64,000 nt of DNA, from the NCBI RefSeq assembly GCF_020594515.1, contig NZ_JAJCTH010000008.1, forward strand, positions 110,861 to 174,860, given 5' to 3'. This document shows positions 44,323-54,078 of the stretch, piece by piece. How positions within the stretch are numbered: the stretch's first letter is position 1; every line of letters begins with the position of its first letter. Both the position numbers and the translations under genes were made by a program. Below the pieces are notes generated by a model, which ran no database searches, had not been told where the DNA came from, and saw only the letters and a program-made list of their open reading frames with translations. The DNA comes from Rhodoferax sp. U2-2l. Lineage in GTDB: Bacteria > Pseudomonadota > Gammaproteobacteria > Burkholderiales > Burkholderiaceae_C.

Positions 44323-45363
44323 ATGATGAAATTGCGAAGAACCCTGGTGAGCTTGGTGGCGGCTGTGGCGGCACTGGGCGCGTTGCCCGCGGCGGCAGTG
44401 GCACAAACGCCGTACAAATCGGAATACCGCATGTCACTGGTGCTGGGCACGGCTTTCCCCTGGGGCAAGGGTGGCCAGATCTGGGCGGATCTGGTGAAAG
44501 AGCGCACCAAAGGCCGCATCAACATCAAGCTGTACCCCGGCGTGTCGCTGATCCAGGGTGACCAGACGCGTGAATTCAGCGCGCTGCGCCAGGGTGTGAT
44601 CGACATGGCGGTGGGCTCCACCATCAACTGGTCGCCCCAGGTGCGCCAGCTCAATTTGTTCTCGATGCCGTTCCTGATGCCCGACTACGCCGCCGTTGAT
44701 GCACTCACGCAAGGCGAGGTGGGCAAACAACTCTTCACCACGCTGGACAAAGCCGGTGTGGTGCCGCTGGCCTGGGGCGAAAACGGCTACCGCGAACTGA
44801 GCAACTCCAAACGTGCGGTGCGCACCCCGGCTGACCTCAAAGGCATGAAGATCCGTGTGGTCGGCTCACCGCTGTTCCTGGACACCTTCACCGCACTGGG
44901 CGCCAACCCCACACAAATGAGCTGGGCCGATGCGCAGCCCGCTTTTGCCAGCGGCGCGGTCGACGGGCAGGAAAACCCGCTGTCGATCTTCACCGCTGCC
45001 AAGTTGCACAACGTGGCACAAAAACACATCACCCTGTGGGGTTATGTGGCCGACCCGCTGATTTTTGTGGTCAACAAGGAGGTCTGGGCCTCCTGGACCC
45101 CGGCTGACCAGGCCATCGTGCGCCAGGCCGCCGTGGATGCGGGCAAACAGGAGATCGACATCGCGCGCAAGGGTCTGGTGGAGCCCGGCCAACCGCTGCT
45201 CAAAGACATTGCCGCGCTGGGTGTGACGGTGACACAACTCACCCCGGCCGAGCGCGACGCGTTTGTCAAGGCGACTCGCCCGGTGTACGAGAAATGGAAA
45301 AAAACCATCGGCGCCGATCTGGTGACCACGGCTGAGCAGGCAATTGCCGCCCGCAAGAAGTGA
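44323..45363 (+). CDS. dctP: TRAP transporter substrate-binding protein (DctP)
   Basis: A 346-residue periplasmic protein. Signal peptide up to about residue 28 (VAALGALPAAAVAQ), then the DctP fold with FSALRQGVIDMAVGS, LKGMKIRVVGSPLFLDTF and AFASGAVDGQENPL; an arginine near the latter usually binds the carboxylate. It delivers a dicarboxylate or related acid to DctQM. A clean ribosome site (AAAAAGGAGATGGACG) precedes ATG 44323. The adjacent FmdB-type and Gfo/Idh/MocA genes give no clear substrate. Confidence 0.92.
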   Translation: MMKLRRTLVSLVAAVAALGALPAAAVAQTPYKSEYRMSLVLGTAFPWGKGGQIWADLVKERTKGRINIKLYPGVSLIQGDQTREFSALRQGVIDMAVGSTINWSPQVRQLNLFSMPFLMPDYAAVDALTQGEVGKQLFTTLDKAGVVPLAWGENGYRELSNSKRAVRTPADLKGMKIRVVGSPLFLDTFTALGANPTQMSWADAQPAFASGAVDGQENPLSIFTAAKLHNVAQKHITLWGYVADPLIFVVNKEVWASWTPADQAIVRQAAVDAGKQEIDIARKGLVEPGQPLLKDIAALGVTVTQLTPAERDAFVKATRPVYEKWKKTIGADLVTTAEQAIAARKK

Positions 45364-45419
45364 TGCCCCCGCGCGCTGGACGCTGGCGTCTGGCGCGGTG
45401 ATTCAACCCAGGAGCTGTC

Positions 45420-45644
45420 ATGCCCATTTACGAATACGCCTGCAGCGATTGCGGTCACCCATTTGAAGCGTTGGTGCGCGCCAGCACGGTGCCGACCTGT
45501 CCCAACTGCCACTCCACCACGCTGGACAAGCTGTTGTCCGTCTTCGCCACCACGGCCTCAACCGCGGCCATGGCGCCCATGCCGCCCAGCCCCTGCAGTT
45601 CGTGCCCGAACTCGGGCGGGCCTGGGGCGTGTGCGATCCAGTGA
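45420..45644 (+). CDS. FmdB-family zinc-ribbon protein
   Basis: A 74-residue protein beginning MPIYEYACSDCGHPFEAL with CSDC and CPNC pairs forming a zinc ribbon, then an Ala/Pro/Ser-rich tail with CSSCP. The FmdB-like family is widely distributed and its role is unclear. ATG 45420 follows CAGGAGCTGTC. It precedes the Gfo/Idh/MocA gene by about 90 bases. Confidence 0.85.
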   Translation: MPIYEYACSDCGHPFEALVRASTVPTCPNCHSTTLDKLLSVFATTASTAAMAPMPPSPCSSCPNSGGPGACAIQ

Positions 45645-45734
45645 CGTTCAGGGCGATCACCAGCGCCCTGCATCACCCACCCGGGTTTGCGCCCACATCC
45701 TCCAAGAGAGCGCCAGAGAAGGCGACCATCACCC

Positions 45735-46733
45735 ATGAAAAAAGTTAATTGGGGCATTCTGAGCACCGCCAAAATCGGCCGCGAAAAAGTCATCCCCGCC
45801 CTGCAAAAAGGCCAGCACAGCCAGGTGAGCGCGATTGCCTCGCGCTCGCTGGCGTCGGCCCAAAAAGTGGCCACCGAGCTGGGCATCCCCAAGGCCTATG
45901 GCTCGTATGAAGAACTGCTGGCCGACCCCGAGATCGAGGCCATCTACAACCCGCTGCCCAACGACCAGCATGTGGCCTGGACACTGGCCGCTGCGCGCGC
46001 AGGCAAACACGTCTTGTGTGAAAAGCCGTTCTCGATGAATGCACAGGAAGCCGAACAGCTGCGCGAAGTGGCGGGCCAAGTACACATCATGGAGGCCTTC
46101 ATGGTGCGTTTTCACCCGCAGTGGCAGCGTGCGCGCGAGCTGGTGCGCAGTGGCGCCTTGGGGGAGCTGCGCACGGTGCAGGCCTTTTTTTCGTACTTCA
46201 ACCGCCAGAGCGACAACATCCGCAACCGCGCCGATGTGGGCGGTGGCGCACTCTACGACATTGGGTGTTACGCCATCGTGGCCGGGCGTTTCCTGTTTGA
46301 GGCAGAGCCGCTGCGGGTGATCACGCTGATGGACCGCGACCCGGATTTCCAGACCGACCGCACCACCAGCGCGCTGCTCGACTTTGGCGGTGGGCGGCGG
46401 CTGGACTTCACGGTGTCGACCCAATCGGTGCCGTTCCAGCGTATCCAGGCGATTGGGACAAAACAGCGCCTGGAGCTGGTGATCCCTTTCAACGCACCTT
46501 TGGGTGGCACCACCGACCTGCTGCTCGACAACGGCAGCGTGATTGGTGGGGTATCGGCGCTGCGCGAGACCACTGCGGCCTGTGACATGTACACCCTGCA
46601 AGGCGACGCGTTCTCACAGGCGGTACGTGGCGAGATTGCCCTGCCCTACGGACTGGACGACGCCATCTGCAACATGCGCATCATCGACGCCTTGTTCAAG
46701 TCGGACCAGAGCGGGCAGTGGGAAGCGGTGTGA
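45735..46733 (+). CDS. Gfo/Idh/MocA-family oxidoreductase
   Basis: A 332-residue NAD(P)-dependent oxidoreductase. The Rossmann N-terminus (WGILSTAKIGREKVIPAL) and GKHVLCEKPFSMNAQEAEQL, with the catalytic-lysine motif EKP, are clear; GGALYDIGCYAI also fits the family. Substrates are sugars, inositols or their phosphates; nothing fixes the one used here. ATG 45735 is preferred over the upstream start. It lies before the SAH riboswitch and is not part of the metH unit. Confidence 0.88.
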   Translation: MKKVNWGILSTAKIGREKVIPALQKGQHSQVSAIASRSLASAQKVATELGIPKAYGSYEELLADPEIEAIYNPLPNDQHVAWTLAAARAGKHVLCEKPFSMNAQEAEQLREVAGQVHIMEAFMVRFHPQWQRARELVRSGALGELRTVQAFFSYFNRQSDNIRNRADVGGGALYDIGCYAIVAGRFLFEAEPLRVITLMDRDPDFQTDRTTSALLDFGGGRRLDFTVSTQSVPFQRIQAIGTKQRLELVIPFNAPLGGTTDLLLDNGSVIGGVSALRETTAACDMYTLQGDAFSQAVRGEIALPYGLDDAICNMRIIDALFKSDQSGQWEAV

Positions 46734-46823
46734 GACGCTGAAGGGCCGGCCCCGCCCCTACTCTGGCACCGTATCAGCCCGCTGCGGGCGGCGCCTGGGT
46801 AGCGCCGCTAAAATCGGCGCCTT

Positions 46824-46884
46824 CCAAGGAGCGTTGCAGCGGGCCACACGACCCGTCAGGCTTGGATTTACACAACGACGCTCA
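46824..46884 (+). ncRNA. SAH (S-adenosylhomocysteine) riboswitch
   Basis: The conserved core AAGGAGCGTTGCAGCGGG...CCCGTCAGGCTTGGA...AACGACGCTCACC fits the SAH riboswitch. P1 pairs CCAAG (46824-46828) with CTTGG (46861-46865). A CGGG/CCCG stem gives P2. The pseudoknot pairs GAGCG (46829-46833) with CGCTC (46879-46883). SAH riboswitches raise expression of methionine-cycle genes such as metH when SAH accumulates. It ends about 30 bases before the metH start. Confidence 0.88.
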
Positions 46885-46911
46885 CCTGCTTTTTTGAATT
46901 TCACAGGTGAG
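46881..46911 (+). promoter_or_regulatory. Riboswitch expression platform sequestering the metH ribosome site
   Basis: CTCACCTG (46881-46888) is perfectly complementary to CAGGTGAG (46904-46911), which contains the metH Shine-Dalgarno. CTC of the first arm is also the pseudoknot arm, so ligand binding should break this hairpin and free the ribosome site (translational ON switch). Confidence 0.75.
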
Positions 46912-46915
46912 TTGC

Positions 46916-49729
46916 ATGTCCGATTTTGTTGTCCCCCCCCTCAAACTGTCCGGCCTGGAGCCTCTGACCATTGGCATCGCCGCAGCGGCTGACGCCGCGC
47001 CAAGCGCCACCTTTGTCAACGTCGGTGAGCGCACCAACGTGACGGGCTCCAAGGCTTTTGCCCGCATGATCCTCAACGGCCAATTCGACCAGGCCCTGAG
47101 TGTGGCGCGCCAGCAGGTGGAAAACGGCGCCCAGATCATCGACATCAACATGGACGAGGCCATGCTCGACAGCCAGGCGGCCATGGTGAAGTTCCTGAAT
47201 TTGATAGCATCTGAGCCAGATATATCAAGGGTTCCGGTCATGATTGACTCCAGCAAATGGAGTGTCATCGAGGCCGGGCTGCGCTGTGTGCAGGGCAAGG
47301 CGGTGGTCAACTCGATCAGCATGAAAGAGGGTGTGGACGCGTTTAAACACCATGCCAAATTGCTGCGTCGTTATGGTGCCGCCGCCGTGGTGATGGCGTT
47401 TGATGAACAGGGCCAGGCCGACACCTATGAGCGCAAGATCCAGATTTGCGAACGCGCTTACCGCATTCTGGTCGACGAAGTTGGGTTCCCGCCGGAAGAC
47501 ATCATTTTTGACCCGAACATCTTCGCTATTGCTACCGGCATTGAGGAGCACAACAACTACGCGGTTGACTTCATCAACGCCACGCGCTGGATCAAACAAA
47601 ACCTGCCGGGCGCCAAGGTCAGCGGCGGCGTGTCGAATGTGAGCTTTTCCTTCCGGGGCAATGACCCGGTGCGTGAAGCGATCCACACCGTGTTCCTGTA
47701 CCACGCGATCCAGGCTGGCATGGACATGGGCATCGTCAACGCGGGCATGGTCGGTGTTTATGACGACCTGGAACCCACCCTGCGCGAACGTGTTGAAGAC
47801 GTGGTGCTGAACCGCCGCGCCGACGCCGGTGAGCGACTGGTCGAGATAGCGGAGACCGCCAAGAGCGGCGCCAAAGACGAGAGCAAAAAGCTCGAATGGC
47901 GCGGCACCCCCGAGCACCCGGTGGCGGTGGAGCAGCGCCTGAGCCACGCCATGGTGCACGGCATCACCGACTTCATCGTGGTTGATACCGAAGAGGCTTA
48001 CCAGCAGATCGTCGCCAAGGGTGGGCGCCCGCTGCATGTGATTGAAGGCCCGCTGATGGCGGGCATGAGCATCGTGGGTGACCTGTTTGGCCAGGGCAAG
48101 ATGTTCCTGCCGCAGGTGGTCAAGTCGGCCCGGGTTATGAAATCTGCGGTGGCGCACCTGATTCCGTACATCGAAGAAGAAAAGCTGCGCGATGAAGCTG
48201 CCGGGCGCGACGTGCAAACCAAAGGCAAGATCGTCATTGCCACCGTCAAGGGCGACGTGCACGACATCGGCAAAAACATCGTCACCGTGGTGCTGCAGTG
48301 CAACAACTTTGATGTGGTCAACATGGGTGTGATGGTGCCCTGCCACGAGATCCTGGCACGCGCCAAGGCCGAGGGGGCCGACATCATTGGCCTGAGCGGC
48401 CTGATCACACCGAGTCTGGAAGAAATGCAGTACCTGGCCGGTGAAATGCAAAAGGACGACTATTTCCGCATCAAAAAAATCCCGCTGCTGATTGGCGGCG
48501 CCACCACCAGCCGGGTGCACACCGCAGTGAAAATTTCGCCGCATTACGAAGGCCCGGTGGTCTATGTACCCGACGCATCCCGCAGCGTGGGTGTGGCGCA
48601 AAGCCTGCTCGGTGAACAAGCCAGTGCCTTTGTGGCCGAGTTGCAGACCGACTATGACAAGGTGCGCCAGCAGCACGCCAACAAAAAACAGGTCCCATTG
48701 TGGCCGCTGGCCAAGGCACGTGCCAACAAAACCCCGATTGACTGGGCCACCTACCAGCCAACAAAACCGAAGTTCATTGGCCGACGTGAGTTCAAAAACT
48801 TCGACCTGGCGGAAATCGCCCGCTACATCGACTGGGGCCCGTTCTTCCAGACCTGGGACCTGGCCGGGCCGTTCCCGGCGATTCTGGACGACGAGGTGGT
48901 CGGAGTTGAGGCCAAAAAGGTCTACGCCGACGGCCAAGCCATGCTCAAGAAAATCATCGAAGGCCGCTGGCTCAGCGCCAACGGCGTCATCGGCCTGTAC
49001 CCCGCCAACGCGGTGGGTGACGACATCGTGCTTTACACCGACGAGAGCCGCAGCAGCGTGGCCCTAACCTGGTACGGCCTGCGCCAGCAAGCTGCCCGCG
49101 AAGTGGAAGACGATGGCAGTTACCTGCCCAACCGCTGCTTGGCCGATTTTGTGGCCCCCAAGCAGGTGACGGCTCACCAAGCAGCACTTGGCCAGGCCAG
49201 CGTGCCAGCCGCTCCGACCGGTCTGCAGGATTACGTCGGGCTGTTTGCGGTAACCACGGGTCTGGGTGTGGAAAAGAAAGAAGCCCAGTTCCTGGCCGCC
49301 CACGACGACTACAGCGCCATCCTGTTCAAGGCGATGGCAGACCGGTTGGCCGAAGCGTTTGCCGAATGCCTGCACCACAAGGTGCGCACCGACCTGTGGG
49401 GCTACGCGGCCAACGAACACCTGAATCCGCCCGAACTGATTGCCGAGAAGTACCAAGGCATTCGTCCCGCTCCCGGCTACCCGGCCTGCCCGGACCACAG
49501 CGCCAAAACCGCCCTGTTTGCGTTGCTGCAATGCGCCGACATCGGCATGACACTGACCGAGAGCCTGGCCATGGCCCCCGCTGCAAGTGTCAGCGGTTTT
49601 TATCTGGCGCATCCGCAGGCCAGCTACTTCAGCGTCGGCAAGATCGGGCAAGACCAGGTTCAAGACATGGCCGAGCGGCGTGGCATGGATGCCAAAGACT
49701 TGCAACGGCTGCTGGCGCCGAATTTGTAG
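46916..49729 (+). CDS. metH: Cobalamin-dependent methionine synthase, C-terminal modules
   Basis: A 937-residue protein. It begins with the methyltetrahydrofolate (pterin) domain ([20 protein letters not shown], residues about 30-290), then the cobalamin domain with [10 protein letters not shown] (DxHxxG, cobalt-ligand His about 449) and the activation domain near the C-terminus ([12 protein letters not shown]). The homocysteine-binding N-terminal module of E. coli MetH (about 350 residues) is absent, the split form of many betaproteobacteria where a separate gene encodes it. No such gene is nearby. ATG 46916 follows AGGTGAG. Confidence 0.94.
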   Translation: MSDFVVPPLKLSGLEPLTIGIAAAADAAPSATFVNVGERTNVTGSKAFARMILNGQFDQALSVARQQVENGAQIIDINMDEAMLDSQAAMVKFLNLIASEPDISRVPVMIDSSKWSVIEAGLRCVQGKAVVNSISMKEGVDAFKHHAKLLRRYGAAAVVMAFDEQGQADTYERKIQICERAYRILVDEVGFPPEDIIFDPNIFAIATGIEEHNNYAVDFINATRWIKQNLPGAKVSGGVSNVSFSFRGNDPVREAIHTVFLYHAIQAGMDMGIVNAGMVGVYDDLEPTLRERVEDVVLNRRADAGERLVEIAETAKSGAKDESKKLEWRGTPEHPVAVEQRLSHAMVHGITDFIVVDTEEAYQQIVAKGGRPLHVIEGPLMAGMSIVGDLFGQGKMFLPQVVKSARVMKSAVAHLIPYIEEEKLRDEAAGRDVQTKGKIVIATVKGDVHDIGKNIVTVVLQCNNFDVVNMGVMVPCHEILARAKAEGADIIGLSGLITPSLEEMQYLAGEMQKDDYFRIKKIPLLIGGATTSRVHTAVKISPHYEGPVVYVPDASRSVGVAQSLLGEQASAFVAELQTDYDKVRQQHANKKQVPLWPLAKARANKTPIDWATYQPTKPKFIGRREFKNFDLAEIARYIDWGPFFQTWDLAGPFPAILDDEVVGVEAKKVYADGQAMLKKIIEGRWLSANGVIGLYPANAVGDDIVLYTDESRSSVALTWYGLRQQAAREVEDDGSYLPNRCLADFVAPKQVTAHQAALGQASVPAAPTGLQDYVGLFAVTTGLGVEKKEAQFLAAHDDYSAILFKAMADRLAEAFAECLHHKVRTDLWGYAANEHLNPPELIAEKYQGIRPAPGYPACPDHSAKTALFALLQCADIGMTLTESLAMAPAASVSGFYLAHPQASYFSVGKIGQDQVQDMAERRGMDAKDLQRLLAPNL

Positions 49730-49888
49730 GCGGCCAAATTCCCACTGCCGGGCTGGCCTGTGCAGCGGGTTGTAAGCTGTGAGCGTGTCGTCCGACCAAG
49801 ACGGTGTGCCGCAGAACCCAGTCCTGGTCGGCGCACCTGTCCTGAGCTGTGTCAGACGCACGAATGCCACCCAACGGAGCCCCATTGC

Positions 49889-51079
49889 ATGAATTTGTCC
49901 AAAATCACCACCACCCTGTCAGCGCTTGCCGTCAGCCTGAGCGCGGCCCTGACCGCCCAAGCGGCAGATTGGCCGCAAATTGAAGCCCAGGCCAAGGGCC
50001 AGACGGTTTATTTCAACGCCTGGGGCGGTGGCGAGGCCATCAATGCCTACCTGGCCTGGGCCGCCAAAGAGGTGCAAGGGCGTTACGGCGTCACAGTCAA
50101 ACACGTCAAGATCACCGACGCGGCCGAGGTGGTGAAGCGGGTGCAGACCGAAGTGGCCGCCGGGCGCACCAACGACGGCTCGGTCGATCTGATGTGGGTC
50201 AACGGCGAGAACTTTCGCAACCTCAAAAACGGCGGCCTGCTGTTTGGCCCGTGGGCCGAAGCGCTGCCCAGCTGGGGGCTGGTGGACCTGAACAAGCCGG
50301 TGCGCAGCGATTTCTCCGTGCCCACCGACGGTTATGAAGCGCCCTGGGGCACGGCGCAGCTCACTTTCATCGCCAACAAGGCCACCACGCCTGCGCCACC
50401 GCGCTCGGCCGCCGACCTGTTGCGTTTTGCCCAAGCCAACCCGGGCCGCATCAGCTACCCCAAGCCGCCGGATTTTCATGGCACCACGTTCCTCAAGCAG
50501 TTGCTGCTTGAACTCACCCCCACGCCCGCGCTGCTGCAACAGCCGGTGAGCGCTGGGGCCTTGGCCAGCGCCACGCCCAAGCTGTGGGCCTATCTGGACG
50601 CCTTGCATCCGCACCTGTGGCGCGGCGGCAAAACCTTCCCGGCCAGTGCGGCGGCCATGCACCGCATGCTGGCCGATGGCGAGCTGAAACTCTCGCTCAC
50701 CTTCAACCCCAACGAGGCCGCCAACCTGATCACCAGCCGCCAGCTGCCCGCCAGCGCCTACAGCTTTGGCTGGCCCGGTGGCACGATTGGCAACGTGCAC
50801 TTTTTGGCCATCCCGGCCAACGCGCGTGCCAAAGCGGGTGCGCAGGTGTTTGTGAACTTTTTACTGTCCCCCGAAGCCCAGGCACGCAAGGCCGACACCC
50901 GCGTGTGGGGCGACGGCACCGTACTCGATGTGGCCAAACTGCCCCTGGATTTGCAGGCACGGATGCGCAACAAGGCACCCGGCGCGCTGACCGAGTCAGT
51001 TCCCACCTTGCCCGAGCCCCACGCCAGCTGGGTGGAGGCGCTGGAGGCCGAGTGGCTCCAACGCTACGGTGCGCGCTGA
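49889..51079 (+). CDS. ynjB: YnjB-like ABC transporter substrate-binding protein
   Basis: A 396-residue periplasmic protein. Signal peptide to about residue 26 (SALAVSLSAALTAQA), then VYFNAWGGGEAINAYLAWAA, DLMWVNGENFRNLKNGGLLFGPW and other features of the YnjB family. It should feed the YnjC permease and YnjD ATPase. Start ATG 49889 follows ACGGAGCCCCATTGC. The transported compound is unknown; the ynj set is present in E. coli without firm substrate. Confidence 0.85.
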   Translation: MNLSKITTTLSALAVSLSAALTAQAADWPQIEAQAKGQTVYFNAWGGGEAINAYLAWAAKEVQGRYGVTVKHVKITDAAEVVKRVQTEVAAGRTNDGSVDLMWVNGENFRNLKNGGLLFGPWAEALPSWGLVDLNKPVRSDFSVPTDGYEAPWGTAQLTFIANKATTPAPPRSAADLLRFAQANPGRISYPKPPDFHGTTFLKQLLLELTPTPALLQQPVSAGALASATPKLWAYLDALHPHLWRGGKTFPASAAAMHRMLADGELKLSLTFNPNEAANLITSRQLPASAYSFGWPGGTIGNVHFLAIPANARAKAGAQVFVNFLLSPEAQARKADTRVWGDGTVLDVAKLPLDLQARMRNKAPGALTESVPTLPEPHASWVEALEAEWLQRYGAR

Positions 51080-51109
51080 TCACCCCATCACGTGAAAAAG
51101 CAGGACTGT

Positions 51110-51145
51110 CATGCCGGCCCCGGATCGAGCCCGGGGTTTCAGCAC
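51110..51145. repeat. Dispersed palindrome (degenerate copy 3)
   Basis: GTCATGCCGGCCCCGG followed by ATCGAG and CCCGGGG, similar to the TCAAG-loop repeats at 6324 and 33290. It separates ynjB from ynjC. Confidence 0.5.
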
Positions 51146-51217
51146 CCGGGATCCAGCAATTCGAGGCCTGGATGGTGGGTGGGTGCGCGCCATGACGGCC
51201 GTGATACAGGCGCCAGG

Positions 51218-52828
51218 GTGACGGCACAACCATGGCCGTCAGGTCGCATGCTGGCACTGGCACTGGTGGCCGTGGTGTTTGTGCCGCTGCTGCCGGGCCT
51301 GGTCTGGGCGCTGGGGCCCAGCCTGAGCGCGGCGGTGTGGCAAGCGTTGCTGGCGGACCCGCAATGGCCGCAGGCCTTGCGCGCCACGCTGGTGTCAGCG
51401 CTGCTGGGCACGCTGCTGGCGGGCCTGATCGCCGCGGCCTTGGCGACGCGCTTGTACCCCAGCCCGGCGTGGCAGCGGCTGCAACAGCGCTTGCCGCTGC
51501 TGCTGGCCATGCCGCACGCCGCATTTGCCGTCGGTTTGTTTTTTTTGATGGCGCCTTCGGGCTGGCTGGCCCGGGTTGCCGCGCATGGTTTGTCCTGGCC
51601 CAGCCCGCCCGACTGGGTGACGGTGCAAGACCCGTATGGCTTGAGCCTGGCGCTGGCGCTGGCGCTCAAGGAAAGCTGGTTTTTGCTCTGGGTGTTGGTG
51701 GCTGTGCTGGGCGAGCAGGCGGTGACGCGGCAGATGGCGGTGGCCCGCTCCCTGGGCTACAGCGCGGCACAGACCTGGCGGCTGATCCTGTGGCCGCAGC
51801 TGTTGCCACGGCTGGGTTGGCCGGTGGCGGCGGCTTTCGCCTACGGTCTGTCGGTGGTGGACATGGCGCTGGTTTTGGGGCCGGGCACCCCACCCACGCT
51901 GGCGGTGCTGACCTGGCACTGGCTCAGTGACCCGGATGCACGGGTGCAAGCGCAAGGCGGCACCGCCGCGCTGGTGCTGCTGGCGCTGTTCCTGAGCGTG
52001 ACGGCGTTGGCCTTTGGCTTGTGGCAGGCGCAGCGGCGCTGGCGGGCCTACCCCACCGGGCGGCGCCGGACCGCCGCGCAGCCGTCCCGGTTTTGGCTGG
52101 TGCCGCTGTGGGGCATCGGCTACGCGGTGCTGGCGGTGCTGGGTGTCTGGTCGGTGGCCGAGAGCTGGTTTTTCCCGGCGCTGTGGCCGGATGCGCTGAC
52201 TGGGGACAGCTGGCGCGCTGCCGACTGGGCGCCGTTCTGGACCACGCTGTGGTTGGCGCTCACCGTGAGCCTGCTGTGTTTGCCGCTGGCCCTGGTCTGG
52301 CTGGAGTGGGGGCCAGCGCAATTCAACACGGTGCTGTATCTGCCCTTGATCATCCCGACGCTGCCGCTGGTGGCCGCGCAGTACGCCGCGTTGTTGCGTC
52401 TGGGCCTGGACGCCACGCCGCTGGCGCTGGTGTGGAGCCACCTGCTCTGGGTGTTGCCCTACATGGTGCTGACGCTGGTGGGGGCCTACCGGGCGTTTGA
52501 CGCGCGCCTGATGAGCAGCGCCCGTGCGCTGGGCAACACGCGTCTGCAGGCTTGCCTGCGCGTGAAGTGGCCGCTGCTGCTACGGCCCATCCTGGGTGCC
52601 TGGGCGGTGGGGTTTGCGGTGAGTGTGGCGCAATACCTGCCCACGCTGTTTGCCGGTGGCGGCCGGTTTGCCACCGTCACCACCGAAGCCGTGGCCTTGA
52701 GCGCTGGTGGCAGCCGCCAGATGCTGGCAGTGCAAGCGCTGCTGCAAGTGGCGCTGCCACTGGCGGCGTTTGCGCTGGCCACCGCGTTGGCGCGCGCCCG
52801 AAGCCACAACCGGCAAGGCCTGCGCTGA
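51218..52828 (+). CDS. ynjC: YnjC-like ABC transporter permease (fused double permease)
   Basis: A 536-residue membrane protein with about twelve hydrophobic segments in two halves, each with an EAA-like loop (ARSLGYSAAQTWRLILWPQL in the first half, SARALGNTRLQACLRVKW in the second). GTG 51218 behind CGCCAGG is taken as start; ATG 51248 is an alternative. Further upstream the frame is a repeat and is not coding. One base separates it from ynjD. It forms the channel of an uptake or export system of unknown substrate. Confidence 0.83.
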   Translation: MTAQPWPSGRMLALALVAVVFVPLLPGLVWALGPSLSAAVWQALLADPQWPQALRATLVSALLGTLLAGLIAAALATRLYPSPAWQRLQQRLPLLLAMPHAAFAVGLFFLMAPSGWLARVAAHGLSWPSPPDWVTVQDPYGLSLALALALKESWFLLWVLVAVLGEQAVTRQMAVARSLGYSAAQTWRLILWPQLLPRLGWPVAAAFAYGLSVVDMALVLGPGTPPTLAVLTWHWLSDPDARVQAQGGTAALVLLALFLSVTALAFGLWQAQRRWRAYPTGRRRTAAQPSRFWLVPLWGIGYAVLAVLGVWSVAESWFFPALWPDALTGDSWRAADWAPFWTTLWLALTVSLLCLPLALVWLEWGPAQFNTVLYLPLIIPTLPLVAAQYAALLRLGLDATPLALVWSHLLWVLPYMVLTLVGAYRAFDARLMSSARALGNTRLQACLRVKWPLLLRPILGAWAVGFAVSVAQYLPTLFAGGGRFATVTTEAVALSAGGSRQMLAVQALLQVALPLAAFALATALARARSHNRQGLR

Positions 52829-52829
52829 C

Positions 52830-53474
52830 ATGCTCAAGATCGACCACCTCACGCTGCGCCTGGGCGAAGCCGTCTTGTTATCCGACCTGCAACTGCGCAT
52901 CGCCCCGGGCGAGATCGTGACGCTGACCGGCGCCTCCGGTTCGGGCAAATCCACCCTGCTCAACGGGCTGCTGGGTGACCTGCCCCCGGCGTTTTCCGCT
53001 GCAGGAGAGATCTGGCTGAATGATCGCCCGCTGCAAGACTTGTCCATTGAAGCGCGCCGTATCGGGATCTTGTACCAGGACGACCTGCTGTTTGCCCACC
53101 TGAGCGTGGGGCAAAACCTGGCGTTTGCGCTGCCCGCCACCGTGACAGGCGCCGAGCGGCGGCGACGCATTGCGCAGACCCTGGCCGACATCGGTCTGGA
53201 CGGTTTTCACGACCGCGACCCGGCCACCCTGTCTGGCGGGCAGCGCGCGCGGGTCAGCCTGATGCGCGCCCTGCTGGCCCAGCCGCAGGCGCTGCTGCTC
53301 GATGAACCTTTCTCACGGCTGGATGCCGCGCTGCGGGTGCAATTTCGCGGCTTCGTGTTTGAGCAGATTGCGCGCCTGCGCATCCCGACCCTGCTGGTCA
53401 CCCACGACCTGGCCGATGCGCCGCCGGGTGGGCGCGTGTTGGACATCAGCACCTGGCAGCCGCGCCATGTTTGA
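52830..53474 (+). CDS. ynjD: YnjD-like ABC transporter ATPase
   Basis: A 214-residue ATPase with Walker A TGASGSGKSTLLNGL (about residue 35), signature LSGGQRARVSLMRALL and Walker B ALLLDEPFSRLD. It is short and lacks a C-terminal extension, like E. coli YnjD. ATG 52830 follows the ynjC TGA by one base; the stop overlaps the ynjF start. It should energise the YnjBC transporter. Confidence 0.88.
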   Translation: MLKIDHLTLRLGEAVLLSDLQLRIAPGEIVTLTGASGSGKSTLLNGLLGDLPPAFSAAGEIWLNDRPLQDLSIEARRIGILYQDDLLFAHLSVGQNLAFALPATVTGAERRRRIAQTLADIGLDGFHDRDPATLSGGQRARVSLMRALLAQPQALLLDEPFSRLDAALRVQFRGFVFEQIARLRIPTLLVTHDLADAPPGGRVLDISTWQPRHV

Positions 53475-54078
53475 CCGCGTCCTGAACAACGCCCTGCAAC
53501 GCCCGCTGAAAAGTTTGGCGGGCGCGCTGGTGCGCCGTGGCTGGCGCGCCGACCAGGTGACCTGGGTGGGTTTTGCACTGGGCCTGTGCGCCGTGCCCTT
53601 GATTGCGCTGGGGCACACCCACTGGGCGCTGCTGGCCATGGCACTGAACCGCCTGGCTGACGGGCTGGACGGCAGCATCGCGCGCCTGACCCAGCCGACT
53701 GACCGCGGCGCTTTTCTGGACATCTCGTTGGACTTTCTGTTTTACGCCAGCATACCGCTGGCCTTTGCGCTGGCTGACCCACAAGCCAACGCGCTGCCCG
53801 CCGCGGTGCTGATTTACAGCTTTATTGGCACCGCAGGCACTTTTCTGGCCTTTGCGGTGCTGGCCGCCAAGCGCGGCTTGAGCAGCACCGCCTACCCCGG
53901 CAAAGGCTTTTATTACCTGGGTGGGCTCACCGAAAGTTTTGAGACCCTGCTGGTGTTCACACTGATGTGCCTGGTGCCGCACTGGTTCACTTACCTGACC
54001 TATGGTTTTGCCGGCTTGTGTGCTGTGACCACCGTGACGCGCATCGCGGCGGGCATCCAGGTGTTCAAGTCAGACTGA
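53467..54078 (+). CDS. ynjF: CDP-alcohol phosphatidyltransferase (YnjF-like)
   Basis: A 203-residue membrane protein of the CDP-alcohol phosphatidyltransferase family. The motif DGLDGSIAR followed by a glycine and two further aspartates (RGAFLDISLDF) matches the catalytic signature, and several membrane segments surround it. It should join a CDP-activated lipid (or nucleotide-activated group) with an alcohol. ATG 53467 overlaps ynjD by eight bases, so it belongs to the operon. This linkage of a transporter with a lipid-head transferase suggests a phospholipid or alcohol substrate. It ends against comM. Confidence 0.85.
   Translation: MFDRVLNNALQRPLKSLAGALVRRGWRADQVTWVGFALGLCAVPLIALGHTHWALLAMALNRLADGLDGSIARLTQPTDRGAFLDISLDFLFYASIPLAFALADPQANALPAAVLIYSFIGTAGTFLAFAVLAAKRGLSSTAYPGKGFYYLGGLTESFETLLVFTLMCLVPHWFTYLTYGFAGLCAVTTVTRIAAGIQVFKSD

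Noticed and set aside
47200..47232. TTTGATAGCATCTGAGCC inside metH, considered as another dispersed repeat
   Set aside because: It encodes the conserved [15 protein letters not shown] segment of MetH, so the likeness is coincidental.
47225..48937. 570-residue minus-strand frame opposite metH
   Set aside because: Shadow of metH; low-complexity His/Gln/Val composition.
51092..51217. Upstream extension of ynjC
   Set aside because: It runs through a dispersed repeat and shows no permease features; a start with ribosome site exists at 51218.
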